Notes: generated from the sequence alone by a model not told the origin. A DNA stretch of 36,152 nt from Brevundimonas sp. AAP58 (GCF_001295975.1 NZ_LJHU01000010.1:1-36152), one strand, 5' to 3'. Numbered from the stretch's first letter, positions 9,011-16,619 are shown. Numbers and translations: made by a program.

Positions 9011-9874
9011 TCAGTTCGCCGCCAGCACCTGCTCCAGCCCCTCGCGCCAGGTCGGATACGTCGGCCGCCAGCCCAGCTCCGCCTTGGCGCGCGCATTCGA
9101 GAGCCGTTTGGAGTCCAGGTAGAAGCGCCGCATGGCGTCCGACACCGACGGATCGGTCCAGCAGACCTCGGGCGGCCTGGGCAGGCCCATACGGTCGGCC
9201 GCCCACTCCATGACGATGTCGGCCGGGGCCGGTTCGTCATCCGCCAGGGTGTAGGCGCGGCCGGGGTTGGGGCGGTCCATCGAGGCGAACAGGCCCGAGA
9301 CGGCGTCGTCGACATGGATGCGGTTGAAGATCTGACCGGGCTTTCGCACCAGCCGCGCCGAGCCGTCGCGCAGGCGGTCCACCACCGACCGGCCGGGACC
9401 GTAGATGCCGGGCAGGCGGAAGATCTGGACCGTCAGGCCCATGCCGCGCCCCGCGTCCAGCCAGTCCGCCTCGGCGCGGACGCGGCGCGCGCCCTCCAGC
9501 GAGGAAGCGTTCAGTTCGTCGTCCTCGAAGGCCCAGCCGCCGTCTCTGTCGCCGTAGACGGCGGTCGAGGAGACGTAGCCGATCCAGTCGGGATAGGCGC
9601 CGGACGCCGTGATCGCCGGGATCAGCGCCCTCAGGCCCGGACAACCTGTGGCCTCGGGCGGCGCGGTGACGAGGATGGCCGAGGCCTTGGCCACGGCGGC
9701 CTGCAAGGCGGCTTCGTCGGCCGGGTCGACGCCCGCGACGCCCGCTGCCTCGAACGCTGCGCGGCGGCCGGCGTCACGCGAGGTCGCAGTCGCTGTCAGG
9801 CCGCGCCGCAGGGCCTCGGCCGCCGCTCGGGCGCCGACATAGCCGCCGCCGAAGACGAGGAGCGAGCCGGCCAC
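9011..9874 (-). CDS. NAD(P)-dependent sugar epimerase / SDR family protein (YeeZ-like)
   Basis: Extended-SDR Rossmann protein of 287 residues. The dinucleotide-binding loop is at the N-terminus (LLVFGGGYVGARAA). An SSTAVYGD segment near residue 104 supplies the catalytic-type Ser and Tyr, and the usual downstream Lys region reads GARRVRAEADWL, with Arg in place of Lys. RLPGIYGPGRS and NRIHVDDAVSGL are typical of nucleoside-diphosphate-sugar epimerase-like proteins of the YeeZ/YbjT type. The start codon is a GTG at 9874, only 8 bases after the sqdB stop, with no strong ribosome site, suggesting translational coupling to sqdB. Substrate unknown. The change at the Lys position may mean weak or altered catalysis. 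Confidence 0.85.
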   Translation of the reverse strand: MAGSLLVFGGGYVGARAAAEALRRGLTATATSRDAGRRAAFEAAGVAGVDPADEAALQAAVAKASAILVTAPPEATGCPGLRALIPAITASGAYPDWIGYVSSTAVYGDRDGGWAFEDDELNASSLEGARRVRAEADWLDAGRGMGLTVQIFRLPGIYGPGRSVVDRLRDGSARLVRKPGQIFNRIHVDDAVSGLFASMDRPNPGRAYTLADDEPAPADIVMEWAADRMGLPRPPEVCWTDPSVSDAMRRFYLDSKRLSNARAKAELGWRPTYPTWREGLEQVLAAN

Positions 9875-9882
9875 CGTGTCGA

Positions 9883-11124
9883 TCAGACCGCCCGCGCGCG
9901 CGCCGAAGCGGGGGCGCCGGTCTCGACCGCCCGCACGGGCTCGGTCTCGAGCGCCTTGGCCCGACCGGCGTTCCAGGCGGAGACGCAGGGGATCTTGGTC
10001 CGGTCGCAGCGGTTGGCGTAGCGGCGGGCGATGTCGGTCACGTCGGCCATCAGGCCTTCGGCCAGAGTGATGGGCTTGAGCCCCAGGTCGCGGAACTGGT
10101 CGTTGGCGACGACCAGCTCGTTCTCGTCGGCCTCCTGGCGCGGATTGGGGACGTTGTGGATTTCGGCGCCGGTCATATCGGCGACCATGGCCGCGAGGTC
10201 GCGCACGCGCCGGCTCTCGGTCATCTGATTGAGGATCTTGACGCGGTCACCGCGCTTGGGCGGGTTCTTCAGCGCCAGTTCGACGCAGCGCACCGTGTCC
10301 TGGATGTGGATGAAGGCCCGGGTCTGGCCGCCCGAGCCGTGCACCGTCAGGGGATAGCCGACCGCCGCCTGCATCAGGAAGCGGTTCAGCACCGTTCCGT
10401 AGTCGCCGTCGTAGTCGAAGCGGTTGATGAGACGCTCGTCCTGCCGGGTCTCCTCGGTCTGGGCGCCCCAGACGATGCCCTGGTGCAGGTCGGTGATCCG
10501 CAGCTGATCGTTCTTGGCGTAGAACTGGAACAGGAGCGCGTCCTGCGTCTTGGTCATGTGGTAGATGGAGCCGGGGTTCGGCGGGAACAGGATCTCCTGC
10601 TCGGCCGGGCCGAAGTCGGTGTCGACCGTGACCTTCAGATAGCCCTCGGGGATGCGCAGGCCGGCGGTCGTATAGCCATAGACGCCCATGGTCCCCAGGT
10701 GCGCCAGATGCACGTCCAGCCCGCTCTCGACGATGGCGGCGAGCAGGTGGTTGGTGGCGTTCAGATTGTTGTCGACCGTGTAGAGCTTGTGCCGGGCCGA
10801 CTTCATCGAATAGGGCGCGGCCCGCTGTTCGGCGAAGTGGACGACGCTGTCGGGGCGCTCGGTGCGGATCAGCTCGACTAGACGGTCGAACTCCTTGCCG
10901 ACGGTCATGTTGACGAAGCCGATGTCGCGACCCGAGACCTCTTTCCACGCCGCGATGCGTTCGCCGATCGGGCGGACCGGGGTCAGGGACTGGACTTCCA
11001 GCTCATTGTCGATGTTGCGGCGGCTGAGGTTGTCGACGATGACCACGTCCCAACCGCGCGCCGACAGGTGCAACGCCGTCGGCCAGCCGCAGAAACCATC
11101 GCCGCCCAGAACCAGAACCTTCAT
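9883..11124 (-). CDS. sqdB: UDP-sulfoquinovose synthase (SqdB / SQD1 family)
   Basis: Converts UDP-glucose and sulfite to UDP-sulfoquinovose, the head-group donor for the sulfolipid SQDG. It follows the SQD1 family along its whole length: Rossmann loop LGGDGFCGWPTALHLS at residues 5-20, VDNLSRR, SLTPV, HFAEQRAAPYSM, HLGTMGVYGY with the catalytic Thr, IYHMTKTQD with the YxxxK pair, DLHQGIVWGAQTEET, DYDGDYGTVLNRF and SGGQTRAFIHIQDT. These shared blocks separate it from UDP-glucose 4-epimerase. I use the ATG at 11124 (413 residues), with GAGGA about 10 bases upstream. The C-terminal 25 residues are an Ala/Arg-rich extension. It lies 66 bases downstream of regA on the same strand. No dedicated sulfolipid synthase (SqdX/SQD2) is adjacent; the GT4 gene at 24693 is a candidate. 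Confidence 0.93.
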   Translation of the reverse strand: MKVLVLGGDGFCGWPTALHLSARGWDVVIVDNLSRRNIDNELEVQSLTPVRPIGERIAAWKEVSGRDIGFVNMTVGKEFDRLVELIRTERPDSVVHFAEQRAAPYSMKSARHKLYTVDNNLNATNHLLAAIVESGLDVHLAHLGTMGVYGYTTAGLRIPEGYLKVTVDTDFGPAEQEILFPPNPGSIYHMTKTQDALLFQFYAKNDQLRITDLHQGIVWGAQTEETRQDERLINRFDYDGDYGTVLNRFLMQAAVGYPLTVHGSGGQTRAFIHIQDTVRCVELALKNPPKRGDRVKILNQMTESRRVRDLAAMVADMTGAEIHNVPNPRQEADENELVVANDQFRDLGLKPITLAEGLMADVTDIARRYANRCDRTKIPCVSAWNAGRAKALETEPVRAVETGAPASARARAV

Positions 11125-11190
11125 CGCCGCCGTTTCCTCGTGTCGTTCCGCCCTGACTAGCGGAAGGGGCGGCGCGGGCAAAGCTCGGCC

Positions 11191-11766
11191 TTAGCGCGGG
11201 GCGCGCTTGGCGAGGATGCGCTGGAGCGTGCGACGGTGCATGCCCAGGCGCCGGGCCGTCTCCGAGACATTGTGGTCGCAGAGCTCATAGACACGCTGGA
11301 TGTGCTCCCAGCGGACGCGGTCGGCGCTCATGGGGTTTTCGGGCGGCTCGGGCGCGTCGCCGGTGGCCAGCAGGGCCTTGACCACGTCGTCGGCATCGGC
11401 GGGCTTGGACAGGTAGTCGACCGCCCCGGCCTTGACCGCCGCCACGGCGGTGGCGATGGCCCCGTAGCCGGTCAGCATGACGATGCGGGCGTCGTCGCGG
11501 CGCTCGCGGATGGTCTCGACCACCTTCAGGCCGTTGCCGTCCTCCAGCCGCATATCCAGCACCGCGAAGGCGGGCTGTTTCGCGCGCAGGGCCTCGTTGG
11601 CCTCGGCGACGGAGGAGACGGTGGTGACCTCGAACCCGCGCGATTCTAGGGCTCGGCCCAGACGGGTGCGAAGGGCCTGATCGTCGTCCAGCAATAGCAG
11701 TGAGCGGTCCTCCAGGGCGGCGATGCGCTCCTCGACGGATGGGGCAGTGGCGGCGGCGGTGGCCAT
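11191..11766 (-). CDS. regA: RegA/PrrA/ActR-type redox response regulator
   Basis: DNA-binding partner of the RegB kinase, a global redox regulator of respiration and energy-metabolism genes in alphaproteobacteria. Residues 22-140 form the receiver domain: acidic pocket DDD at 27-29, phospho-acceptor Asp71 in AVLDMRL, the Thr switch in MLTGYG and the conserved Lys in YLSKPAD. The C-terminus is a Fis-type helix-turn-helix (ETARRLGMHRRTLQRIL), the near-invariant RegA recognition helix. Length is 191 residues, as usual. The ATG at 11766 is chosen because AAGGGAGA lies about 9 bases upstream; the open frame beyond it is not conserved. It sits 85 bases downstream of regB. Confidence 0.95.
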   Translation of the reverse strand: MATAAATAPSVEERIAALEDRSLLLLDDDQALRTRLGRALESRGFEVTTVSSVAEANEALRAKQPAFAVLDMRLEDGNGLKVVETIRERRDDARIVMLTGYGAIATAVAAVKAGAVDYLSKPADADDVVKALLATGDAPEPPENPMSADRVRWEHIQRVYELCDHNVSETARRLGMHRRTLQRILAKRAPR

Positions 11767-11851
11767 GACGATGTTCTCCCTTGCCGCCGAAGTCGGCGGT
11801 TCCCCGAGCGAATTCAAGCGGTGCGGCGATGCGTCGCCTTCGGACAGTCTA

Positions 11852-13303
11852 TCACGCTTCCAGCGCCTCGCGCGGCCAGCGGATCGTGACCCGCGCGCCG
11901 CGGTTGCCGCCTGGGCCGCCGTCGCCATGTCCGACGGCCACCTGACCCCCCGTCCGCTCCAGCAGCGTGCGAGCGATGAAGAAGCCCAGGCCCATGCCGC
12001 CCTGGCTGGGCGCGATCTCGGCCAGAGGCGGGGCCACCACCGGCCGACCCTTCTTGACGTTGCGGCTGGCGTCACGGGCGGCGGCGAGCTGCTTGGCCAC
12101 GGCCTGGCGGGCCTTGCTGTTGGGTCGCGAGGTCACATAGGGCTCGCCCAACCGGGGCAGGATGTCGGGTGCGAAACCGGGACCGTCGTCAATGACGGTC
12201 ACGGTGATCCAGCGCTCGCCGGCGCGGCCCTCGACCCGCACGGACGAGGCGGCGAAGTCGGCGGCGTTCTCGACGATGGCGGACAGGCCGTGGACGACCT
12301 CGGCGAAGCGCTTGACGCGGGGTTCCTCAACGCCGGGCGGGGTCTCGACGGAAACGGTGATGGCGATGTCGAAGCCCTCGTGCGGCTCGACCACCTCGTT
12401 CAGCAGGGCCTTGAGGCCGATGTCGACATAGAGGTCGTCGCCGTCTTCGGGCCGGGTCGAGAGGCGTTTGAGGATGTCGCGGCAGCGGTCCGCCTGGCTG
12501 AGCAGCAGACGAGCGTCCTCGGCCACGGGGCCGTCGGGCGGCGAGGCACGCAGCAGCTCCTTGGCCACGACCTGGATGGTGGCCAGCGGCGTGCCGAGCT
12601 CGTGCGCCGCCGCGGCCGCCAGACCGCCCAGCGCCGCCAGCCTCTGCTCGCGTTGCAGCACATCCTGCGTCGTGGCCAGAGCCAGTTCCAGGGTCTCGGC
12701 ATCGGCCGCCACGCGCCAGGCGTAGGCGGCGGTGAAGACGACCCCGGTGATAAGGGCCAGGCCGATGCCGAAGCGATAGAGCGCCGGCAGCTCCAGCTTG
12801 GTCCCCGCTTCCCAAGGCAGGGGCATGGACCAGAAGAACAGGCTGACGGTGGCGATCAGCACCAGCAGACCCAGGAACAACGCCTGACGGCCCGGCAAGG
12901 ACGCCGCCGCCACCGTCACCGGGGCTACGAGGAGCAGGCAGAAAGGGTTTTCCAGGCCACCGGTGAAGGCCAGCAGGGCCGTCAGCTGGAGGATGTCAAA
13001 ACCGAGATGGATCGCCGTCAGCCGCCCGTCGGGCAGGCGACCGTCGACCTGTCGCAGGCGCGACATGGCGATCAGGTTCACCACCACGCTGGCGAAGATG
13101 ACCGCCAGACATTCCCAGACCGGCAAGGGGAAATGCAGGCCCGCGACCAGCACGATGACTGTCGCTGTCTGACCCGCGATGGCCAGCCAGCGCAGGATGA
13201 TGAGGGTGCGAAGGCTCAGGCCCCGGCTGCGGCGCGGCAGGCCGGGGCGCCCGCCGGGGGCGACGAGGGGCTGTGACGAGAGGCTGGCTTCGCTTGTGCT
13301 CAC
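11852..13303 (-). CDS. regB: RegB/PrrB/ActS-type redox-sensing histidine kinase
   Basis: Membrane histidine kinase that senses respiratory redox state and controls RegA phosphorylation. After a short cytosolic arm, about six membrane helices run from residue 32 to 190 and include the quinone-linked box GGLENPF at 115-121. The H-box AAAAHELGTPLATI carries phospho-acceptor His234. The redox-active Cys of the family is present at Cys274 in QADRCRDILKRL. HATPase N and G boxes (ENAADFA, DDGPGFAP, GGMGLGFFIA) follow. No ATG is available near the membrane region. I use the GTG at 13303 (483 residues); a GTG at 13357 would add 18 residues but nearly meets the senC start. The divergent 55-base gap to senC holds a perfect palindrome. 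Confidence 0.95.
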   Translation of the reverse strand: MSTSEASLSSQPLVAPGGRPGLPRRSRGLSLRTLIILRWLAIAGQTATVIVLVAGLHFPLPVWECLAVIFASVVVNLIAMSRLRQVDGRLPDGRLTAIHLGFDILQLTALLAFTGGLENPFCLLLVAPVTVAAASLPGRQALFLGLLVLIATVSLFFWSMPLPWEAGTKLELPALYRFGIGLALITGVVFTAAYAWRVAADAETLELALATTQDVLQREQRLAALGGLAAAAAHELGTPLATIQVVAKELLRASPPDGPVAEDARLLLSQADRCRDILKRLSTRPEDGDDLYVDIGLKALLNEVVEPHEGFDIAITVSVETPPGVEEPRVKRFAEVVHGLSAIVENAADFAASSVRVEGRAGERWITVTVIDDGPGFAPDILPRLGEPYVTSRPNSKARQAVAKQLAAARDASRNVKKGRPVVAPPLAEIAPSQGGMGLGFFIARTLLERTGGQVAVGHGDGGPGGNRGARVTIRWPREALEA

Positions 13304-13306
13304 GAC

Positions 13307-13320
13307 CGGTCTATAGACCG
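13307..13320. promoter_or_regulatory. Perfect 14-bp palindrome in the regB-senC divergent promoter
   Basis: CGGTCTATAGACCG is its own reverse complement. It ends 3 bases before the regB GTG and lies about 38 bases upstream of the senC ATG. In a 55-base divergent intergenic region it is a good candidate operator, or it could overlap a -10 element. Which protein binds is unknown. Confidence 0.45.
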
Positions 13321-13358
13321 CGCCCCTGCTTCTGTCGGCCCTTTCTTCCGGAGACACG

Positions 13359-13982
13359 ATGCCACGCCGTTCCATCCTGCTGTTCGCGGGTGCCTGCATC
13401 GCCATCGCAGCGTCGCTCGCCACCGTGACCGTGATTGTCGTCACGAGCCGTGACCGCGCGCAGGCCGTGGCGGAAGGGACCGCGACCGGCCAGCCGAGCG
13501 TCGGCGGGCCGTTCCAGCTGGTCAATCAGGAGGATCAGGCGGTCGATCAGAGCTTGCTGGATGGAAAATGGAGCCTGGTCTTCTTCGGCTTCACCTATTG
13601 CCCCGACTTCTGCCCGACGACCCTGACCGCGCTGGAAGCGACGCGGCAGAGGCTGGGCGACCAGGCCGACGATTTGCAGATCGTCTTCATCTCGGTGGAT
13701 CCGGAGCGCGACACGCCCCAGGCGCTGAAGGACTATCTGTTGTCCGACGGGTTTCCGCCCGGCGTGATCGGCCTGACGGGGTCACAGGAGCAGGTCGCCG
13801 GGGCCGCCCGCGCCTATCGCGCCTATTACGAGAAGGTCGGCGAGGGCGACGCCTACACCATGAACCACTCGCTGACGGTCTATCTGATGGGCCCGGACGG
13901 ACGATTCCGCTCGGCCATCGCCCATGACCTGGGGCCGGAACGGTCGGCCGAGCTGATCCGGCGGGTGATGGCGCGGGGCTGA
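13359..13982 (+). CDS. senC: SCO1/SenC/PrrC family copper chaperone
   Basis: Membrane-anchored thioredoxin-fold protein that delivers copper to the Cu-A centre of cytochrome c oxidase; its orthologue is encoded with RegBA in Rhodobacter. The 207 residues contain an N-terminal membrane anchor (about 5-29). The metal-binding CxxxC is in FTYCPDFCPTTL (Cys81, Cys85) and the distal copper ligand is His170 in TMNHSLTVYL. All three copper ligands are present. GGAG stands about 6 bases before the ATG. It is transcribed divergently from regB, repeating the regB/senC pairing of purple bacteria and arguing for RegA control. Confidence 0.95.
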   Translation: MPRRSILLFAGACIAIAASLATVTVIVVTSRDRAQAVAEGTATGQPSVGGPFQLVNQEDQAVDQSLLDGKWSLVFFGFTYCPDFCPTTLTALEATRQRLGDQADDLQIVFISVDPERDTPQALKDYLLSDGFPPGVIGLTGSQEQVAGAARAYRAYYEKVGEGDAYTMNHSLTVYLMGPDGRFRSAIAHDLGPERSAELIRRVMARG

Positions 13983-14019
13983 ACGGGCGCGAGCCGTCAC
14001 GCTTGGTAACGGTTAAGAG

Positions 14020-14032
14020 TTATCGGCGATAA
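14020..14032. promoter_or_regulatory. 13-bp inverted repeat upstream of phaZ
   Basis: TTATC-GGC-GATAA is a perfect inverted repeat of 5-bp arms around 3 bases. It sits in the AT-richer intergenic stretch 66 bases before the chosen phaZ start. It could be an operator or part of the promoter; short arms make chance plausible. Confidence 0.3.
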
Positions 14033-14089
14033 TCCTTTTGCCAAGCCGGGCGTTCTATGGCCCCATCCCCGCCCGACGGGGGCCGCCTC

Positions 14090-14094
14090 AAGGA
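14090..14094 (+). promoter_or_regulatory. phaZ: Ribosome binding site that sets the phaZ start
   Basis: AAGGA lies 4 bases before the ATG at 14099. The alternative in-frame ATG at 14057 has no comparable site, so 14099 is preferred. Confidence 0.7.
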
Positions 14095-14098
14095 TTCC

Positions 14099-15379
14099 AT
14101 GCTCTACGCCCTTCACGAGCTCGCCTATTCCTCGGCGCAGCCTTTCCGGATCGGGGCCCAGTTCGCCCGGCGGTTCTGGACCTCTCCGTTCAATCCGGCG
14201 TCGCAGACGGCGATCGGACGCACGGCCTATGCCTCGGCCGAGGTATTCGAGAGCATGACGCGGCGTTACGGCAAGCCGGCGTGGGGGCTGGAGGTCGTCA
14301 ATATCGACGGCCATCCGGTGCGCACCACCGAGCAGGTGATCTGGCAGAGCCCGTGGGTGCGGCTGCTTCGGTTTGCCCGTAACGTCGGCGACCTGAAGCG
14401 GGCGAGGAAGCCGGTCGCGGCGCCCAGCGTGCTGATCGTCGCGCCGTTGTCGGGCCACTATGCCACCCTGCTGCGCGGGACGATCGAGACCTTCCTTCAG
14501 GACCATGACGTCTATGTCACCGACTGGGTGAACGCCCGTCAGGTGCCGATGCTGGAAGGGCGTTTTGACTTTTACGACTTCATCGACCATATCCGCCAAA
14601 TGCTGGCCCAGATCGGCCCACGTGCCCACGTCGTCGGCGTCTGCCAGCCGGGACCACCGGTGCTGGCCGCCGCCGCCGTGATGGCGGCCGAGGACGATCC
14701 GAACCGGCCTGCGTCGATGACCTTCATGGGCTCGCCGATCGACGCCCGCCTGTCGCCGACGGTAACGAACCAGCTGGCGGAGGAGAAGCCCTTCACCTGG
14801 TTCAAGTCGAACATGATCCACACTGTGCCCTGGCCCTATCCGGGCGTGGGACGGCAGGTCTATCCGGGCTTCGTGCAGCTCTACAGCTTCATGTCGATGA
14901 ACGAGCAGCGCCACACCGACGCCCACTGGGACTACTTCACCAGCCTGGTGAAGGGCGACGGGGACGGGGTCGAGAAGCACGAGCAGTTCTACGACGAGTA
15001 TCTGTCGGTTCTGGACCTGACCGAGGAGTTCTATCTCCAGACCATCGACATCGTCTTCCAGCAGCACCTCCTGCCGCGCGGCCTGCTCGAGCATCGTGGC
15101 GAACGGGTCGATCTGACGAAGGTCACCGACATCGGCCTGATGACCGTCGAGGGCGAGAAGGACGACATCTCCGGCGTGGGCCAGACCCAGGCGGCGCACG
15201 GACTGTGCGTGAATATCCCCGACGACCGCCGGGTGCTTTACGTCCAGCCCGAGGTCGGCCACTACGGCGTCTTCAACGGGCGGCGGTTCCGCGAGGAGAT
15301 CTACCCCCGCGCCCGGGACTTCATCGCCGCCAATGAAAAGCTCTCCGCCGTACCGGACCGGTCAGCGACTGCCGCTTGA
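14099..15379 (+). CDS. phaZ: Intracellular polyhydroxyalkanoate depolymerase
   Basis: Alpha/beta-hydrolase that mobilises stored polyhydroxybutyrate granules inside the cell. The protein starts MLYALHELAYSS, the family's usual MLY-type N-terminus, and is 426 residues long. The nucleophile motif is VCQPGPPVLAA with Cys182 in place of the serine of extracellular lipase boxes, matching the catalytic Cys of Ralstonia PhaZ1. VTDWVNARQVP precedes it, and the C-terminal GHYGVFNGRRFREEIYP supplies the catalytic His. MTVEGEKDDISG, around residues 347-360, likely holds the acid. It overlaps the next gene by 47 bases. No PHA synthase is present nearby. Confidence 0.94.
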   Translation: MLYALHELAYSSAQPFRIGAQFARRFWTSPFNPASQTAIGRTAYASAEVFESMTRRYGKPAWGLEVVNIDGHPVRTTEQVIWQSPWVRLLRFARNVGDLKRARKPVAAPSVLIVAPLSGHYATLLRGTIETFLQDHDVYVTDWVNARQVPMLEGRFDFYDFIDHIRQMLAQIGPRAHVVGVCQPGPPVLAAAAVMAAEDDPNRPASMTFMGSPIDARLSPTVTNQLAEEKPFTWFKSNMIHTVPWPYPGVGRQVYPGFVQLYSFMSMNEQRHTDAHWDYFTSLVKGDGDGVEKHEQFYDEYLSVLDLTEEFYLQTIDIVFQQHLLPRGLLEHRGERVDLTKVTDIGLMTVEGEKDDISGVGQTQAAHGLCVNIPDDRRVLYVQPEVGHYGVFNGRRFREEIYPRARDFIAANEKLSAVPDRSATAA

Positions 15380-16058
15380 GGGCGGCGGGCACTTACGTCT
15401 GAGCGTCAATCCGCGCGCGCGGCGCATCTCCATCCGGATCGACGGCCGTCGCGGCGAGGCCGTGGCCGTGGCGCCGTCCGAACGGCGGCTGGCTGATGCC
15501 GTCGCCTTCGCCCGGTCCAAGTCCGACTGGATCGCCGAGCGGCTGTCCGCCCGTCCGGCCGGCGCGGCGCTGGAGCCCGGCGCGGTGATCCCGGTGGAAG
15601 GGCGCCCCGTGCGGCTCGAGGCGACCGGCGGCGCGGGCGCGGCCCGGCTGGTCGATGGGCCGGAAGGGCCGCGCATCGTCTCGGGCGGCGAGGGCGAGGC
15701 GTTTTCGCGGCGCGTGCTGAACCTGCTGAAGCGTCTGGCGCACGAGCGGCTCGCGGAGCGCACGGAGGTCCATCGCAAGACGCTGGGCCAGGGCCCGGTC
15801 AGCATCGCCATTAACGACGCAGGAACGCGCTGGGGGTCGTGCACGCCGAAGACCCGAGCGATCCGCTACTCCTGGCGGGTCATCCTGGCCCCGCCCGTGA
15901 TCCTCGACTACCTAGCGGCGCATGAGGTGGCGCATCTGGTCCACGCCGACCACAGCCCGGCCTACTGGTCTGTGGTGCGGGGGCTGATTGGGGACCACCG
16001 GCCTCACCGCGCCTGGCTGCGGGCCAACGGCGCGGCGCTGCACGCCATCGGTCGCTGA
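15333..16058 (+). CDS. YgjP/DUF45-type M48 family metallopeptidase
   Basis: Predicted soluble zinc peptidase of the YgjP (UTP pyrophosphatase-associated, WLM/SprT-like) family, 241 residues. The N-terminal beta region carries LRLSVNPRARRISIRID. GTRWGSCTPKTRAIRYSWR is the family signature, and the zinc site is HEVAH (His197, Glu198, His201) followed by HADHSPAYW, which adds the third His. The ATG at 15333 lies inside the 3' end of phaZ (47-base overlap), an unusually long overlap, but no better in-frame start exists before the conserved beta strands. Physiological substrate is not known for the family. Confidence 0.9.
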   Translation: MKSSPPYRTGQRLPLEGGGHLRLSVNPRARRISIRIDGRRGEAVAVAPSERRLADAVAFARSKSDWIAERLSARPAGAALEPGAVIPVEGRPVRLEATGGAGAARLVDGPEGPRIVSGGEGEAFSRRVLNLLKRLAHERLAERTEVHRKTLGQGPVSIAINDAGTRWGSCTPKTRAIRYSWRVILAPPVILDYLAAHEVAHLVHADHSPAYWSVVRGLIGDHRPHRAWLRANGAALHAIGR

Positions 16059-16064
16059 GACGAA

Positions 16065-16093
16065 CCGGGAACAAACTCACCTTATTGTCCCGG
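16065..16093. repeat. Stem-loop between the YgjP gene and the ATL-like gene
   Basis: CCGGGAACAA at 16065-16074 pairs with TTGTCCCGG at 16085-16093: 9 base pairs with one bulged A and a 10-base loop. No T run follows, so it is not a clear terminator. It could be a 5' leader element of the downstream gene. Confidence 0.4.
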
Positions 16094-16120
16094 ACCCGAC
16101 CCCGTGCATCCTGAGACCAC

Positions 16121-16125
16121 GGAGG
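16121..16125 (+). promoter_or_regulatory. Ribosome binding site of the ATL-like gene
   Basis: GGAGG lies 5 bases before the ATG at 16131. It favours this start over an in-frame GTG at 16104. Confidence 0.75.
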
Positions 16126-16130
16126 TTTTC

Positions 16131-16616
16131 ATGGCCAAGGGGAAATCCGCGCTGGATCACCTGAACAGCGGGCGTCAGCCGCACATCGTCCACGTCATTC
16201 CGCCCGGCGCGCCCGGCTATCGGGAGGCGAACGGCGGGGCGATGGTCGTCTCTTCGCCCGCTGAGGTAGATGAGTTCGTGCGCCGGATCGGTCCGGGAGA
16301 GGTGGCGACGCTGGACGATCTGCGCGCGGCCTTGGCCCGTCGCCACGGCGTGGAGACGGCGTGTCCGGTGTCCACCGCCATCTTCGCCGGCATGTCGGCG
16401 CGCGCGGCCGAAGAGCTGCGCCACGCCGGTCAAGCGGCCGAGCAGCTGACGCCGTGGTGGCGGGTGCTCAAGCGCGGCGGCTTCCTCAATCCCAAGCTGC
16501 CCGGCGGCGTAGAACGCCAGAAGATGCTGCTGGAGGCCGAGGGCGTGCGGGTCTCGCCGCTCAGGAAGCAGCTGGCCGTGTTCGACTATGAGGCCCGGTG
16601 GCCCGCCGATCTCTGA
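16131..16616 (+). CDS. MGMT-family / alkyltransferase-like DNA-binding protein
   Basis: Small protein of 161 residues whose second half resembles the winged-helix DNA-binding domain of O6-alkylguanine alkyltransferases: GPGEVATLDDLRAAL, then PWWRVLKRGGFLNPK and ERQKMLLEAEGV. In true MGMT the motif is PCHRV with a reactive Cys. Here the position is Trp109 (PWWRV), as in ATL proteins, which bind alkylated guanine and hand it to excision repair without removing the alkyl group. The N-terminal 50 residues (PHIVHVIPPGAPGYREANGG) match nothing I recognise. Family membership is moderately supported; the repair role is inferred. Its stop is 3 bases from that of the convergent PBP gene. Confidence 0.7.
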   Translation: MAKGKSALDHLNSGRQPHIVHVIPPGAPGYREANGGAMVVSSPAEVDEFVRRIGPGEVATLDDLRAALARRHGVETACPVSTAIFAGMSARAAEELRHAGQAAEQLTPWWRVLKRGGFLNPKLPGGVERQKMLLEAEGVRVSPLRKQLAVFDYEARWPADL

Positions 16617-16619
16617 ACC

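Noticed and set aside
8959..9315. Extension of recQ upstream to 9315
   Set aside because: Overlaps the SDR gene out of frame, reads as Pro/Arg/Ser/Trp low complexity, and RecQ homology begins just after 8946.
11723..13276. 517-residue plus-strand open frame opposite regA/regB
   Set aside because: Antisense shadow rich in Gly/Gln/His; RegB motifs on the other strand are decisive.
16061..16074. SOS box (LexA site) before the ATL-like gene
   Set aside because: GAAC-CGG-GAAC has a 3-base gap; the alphaproteobacterial LexA site needs a 7-base gap between GTTC/GAAC units.
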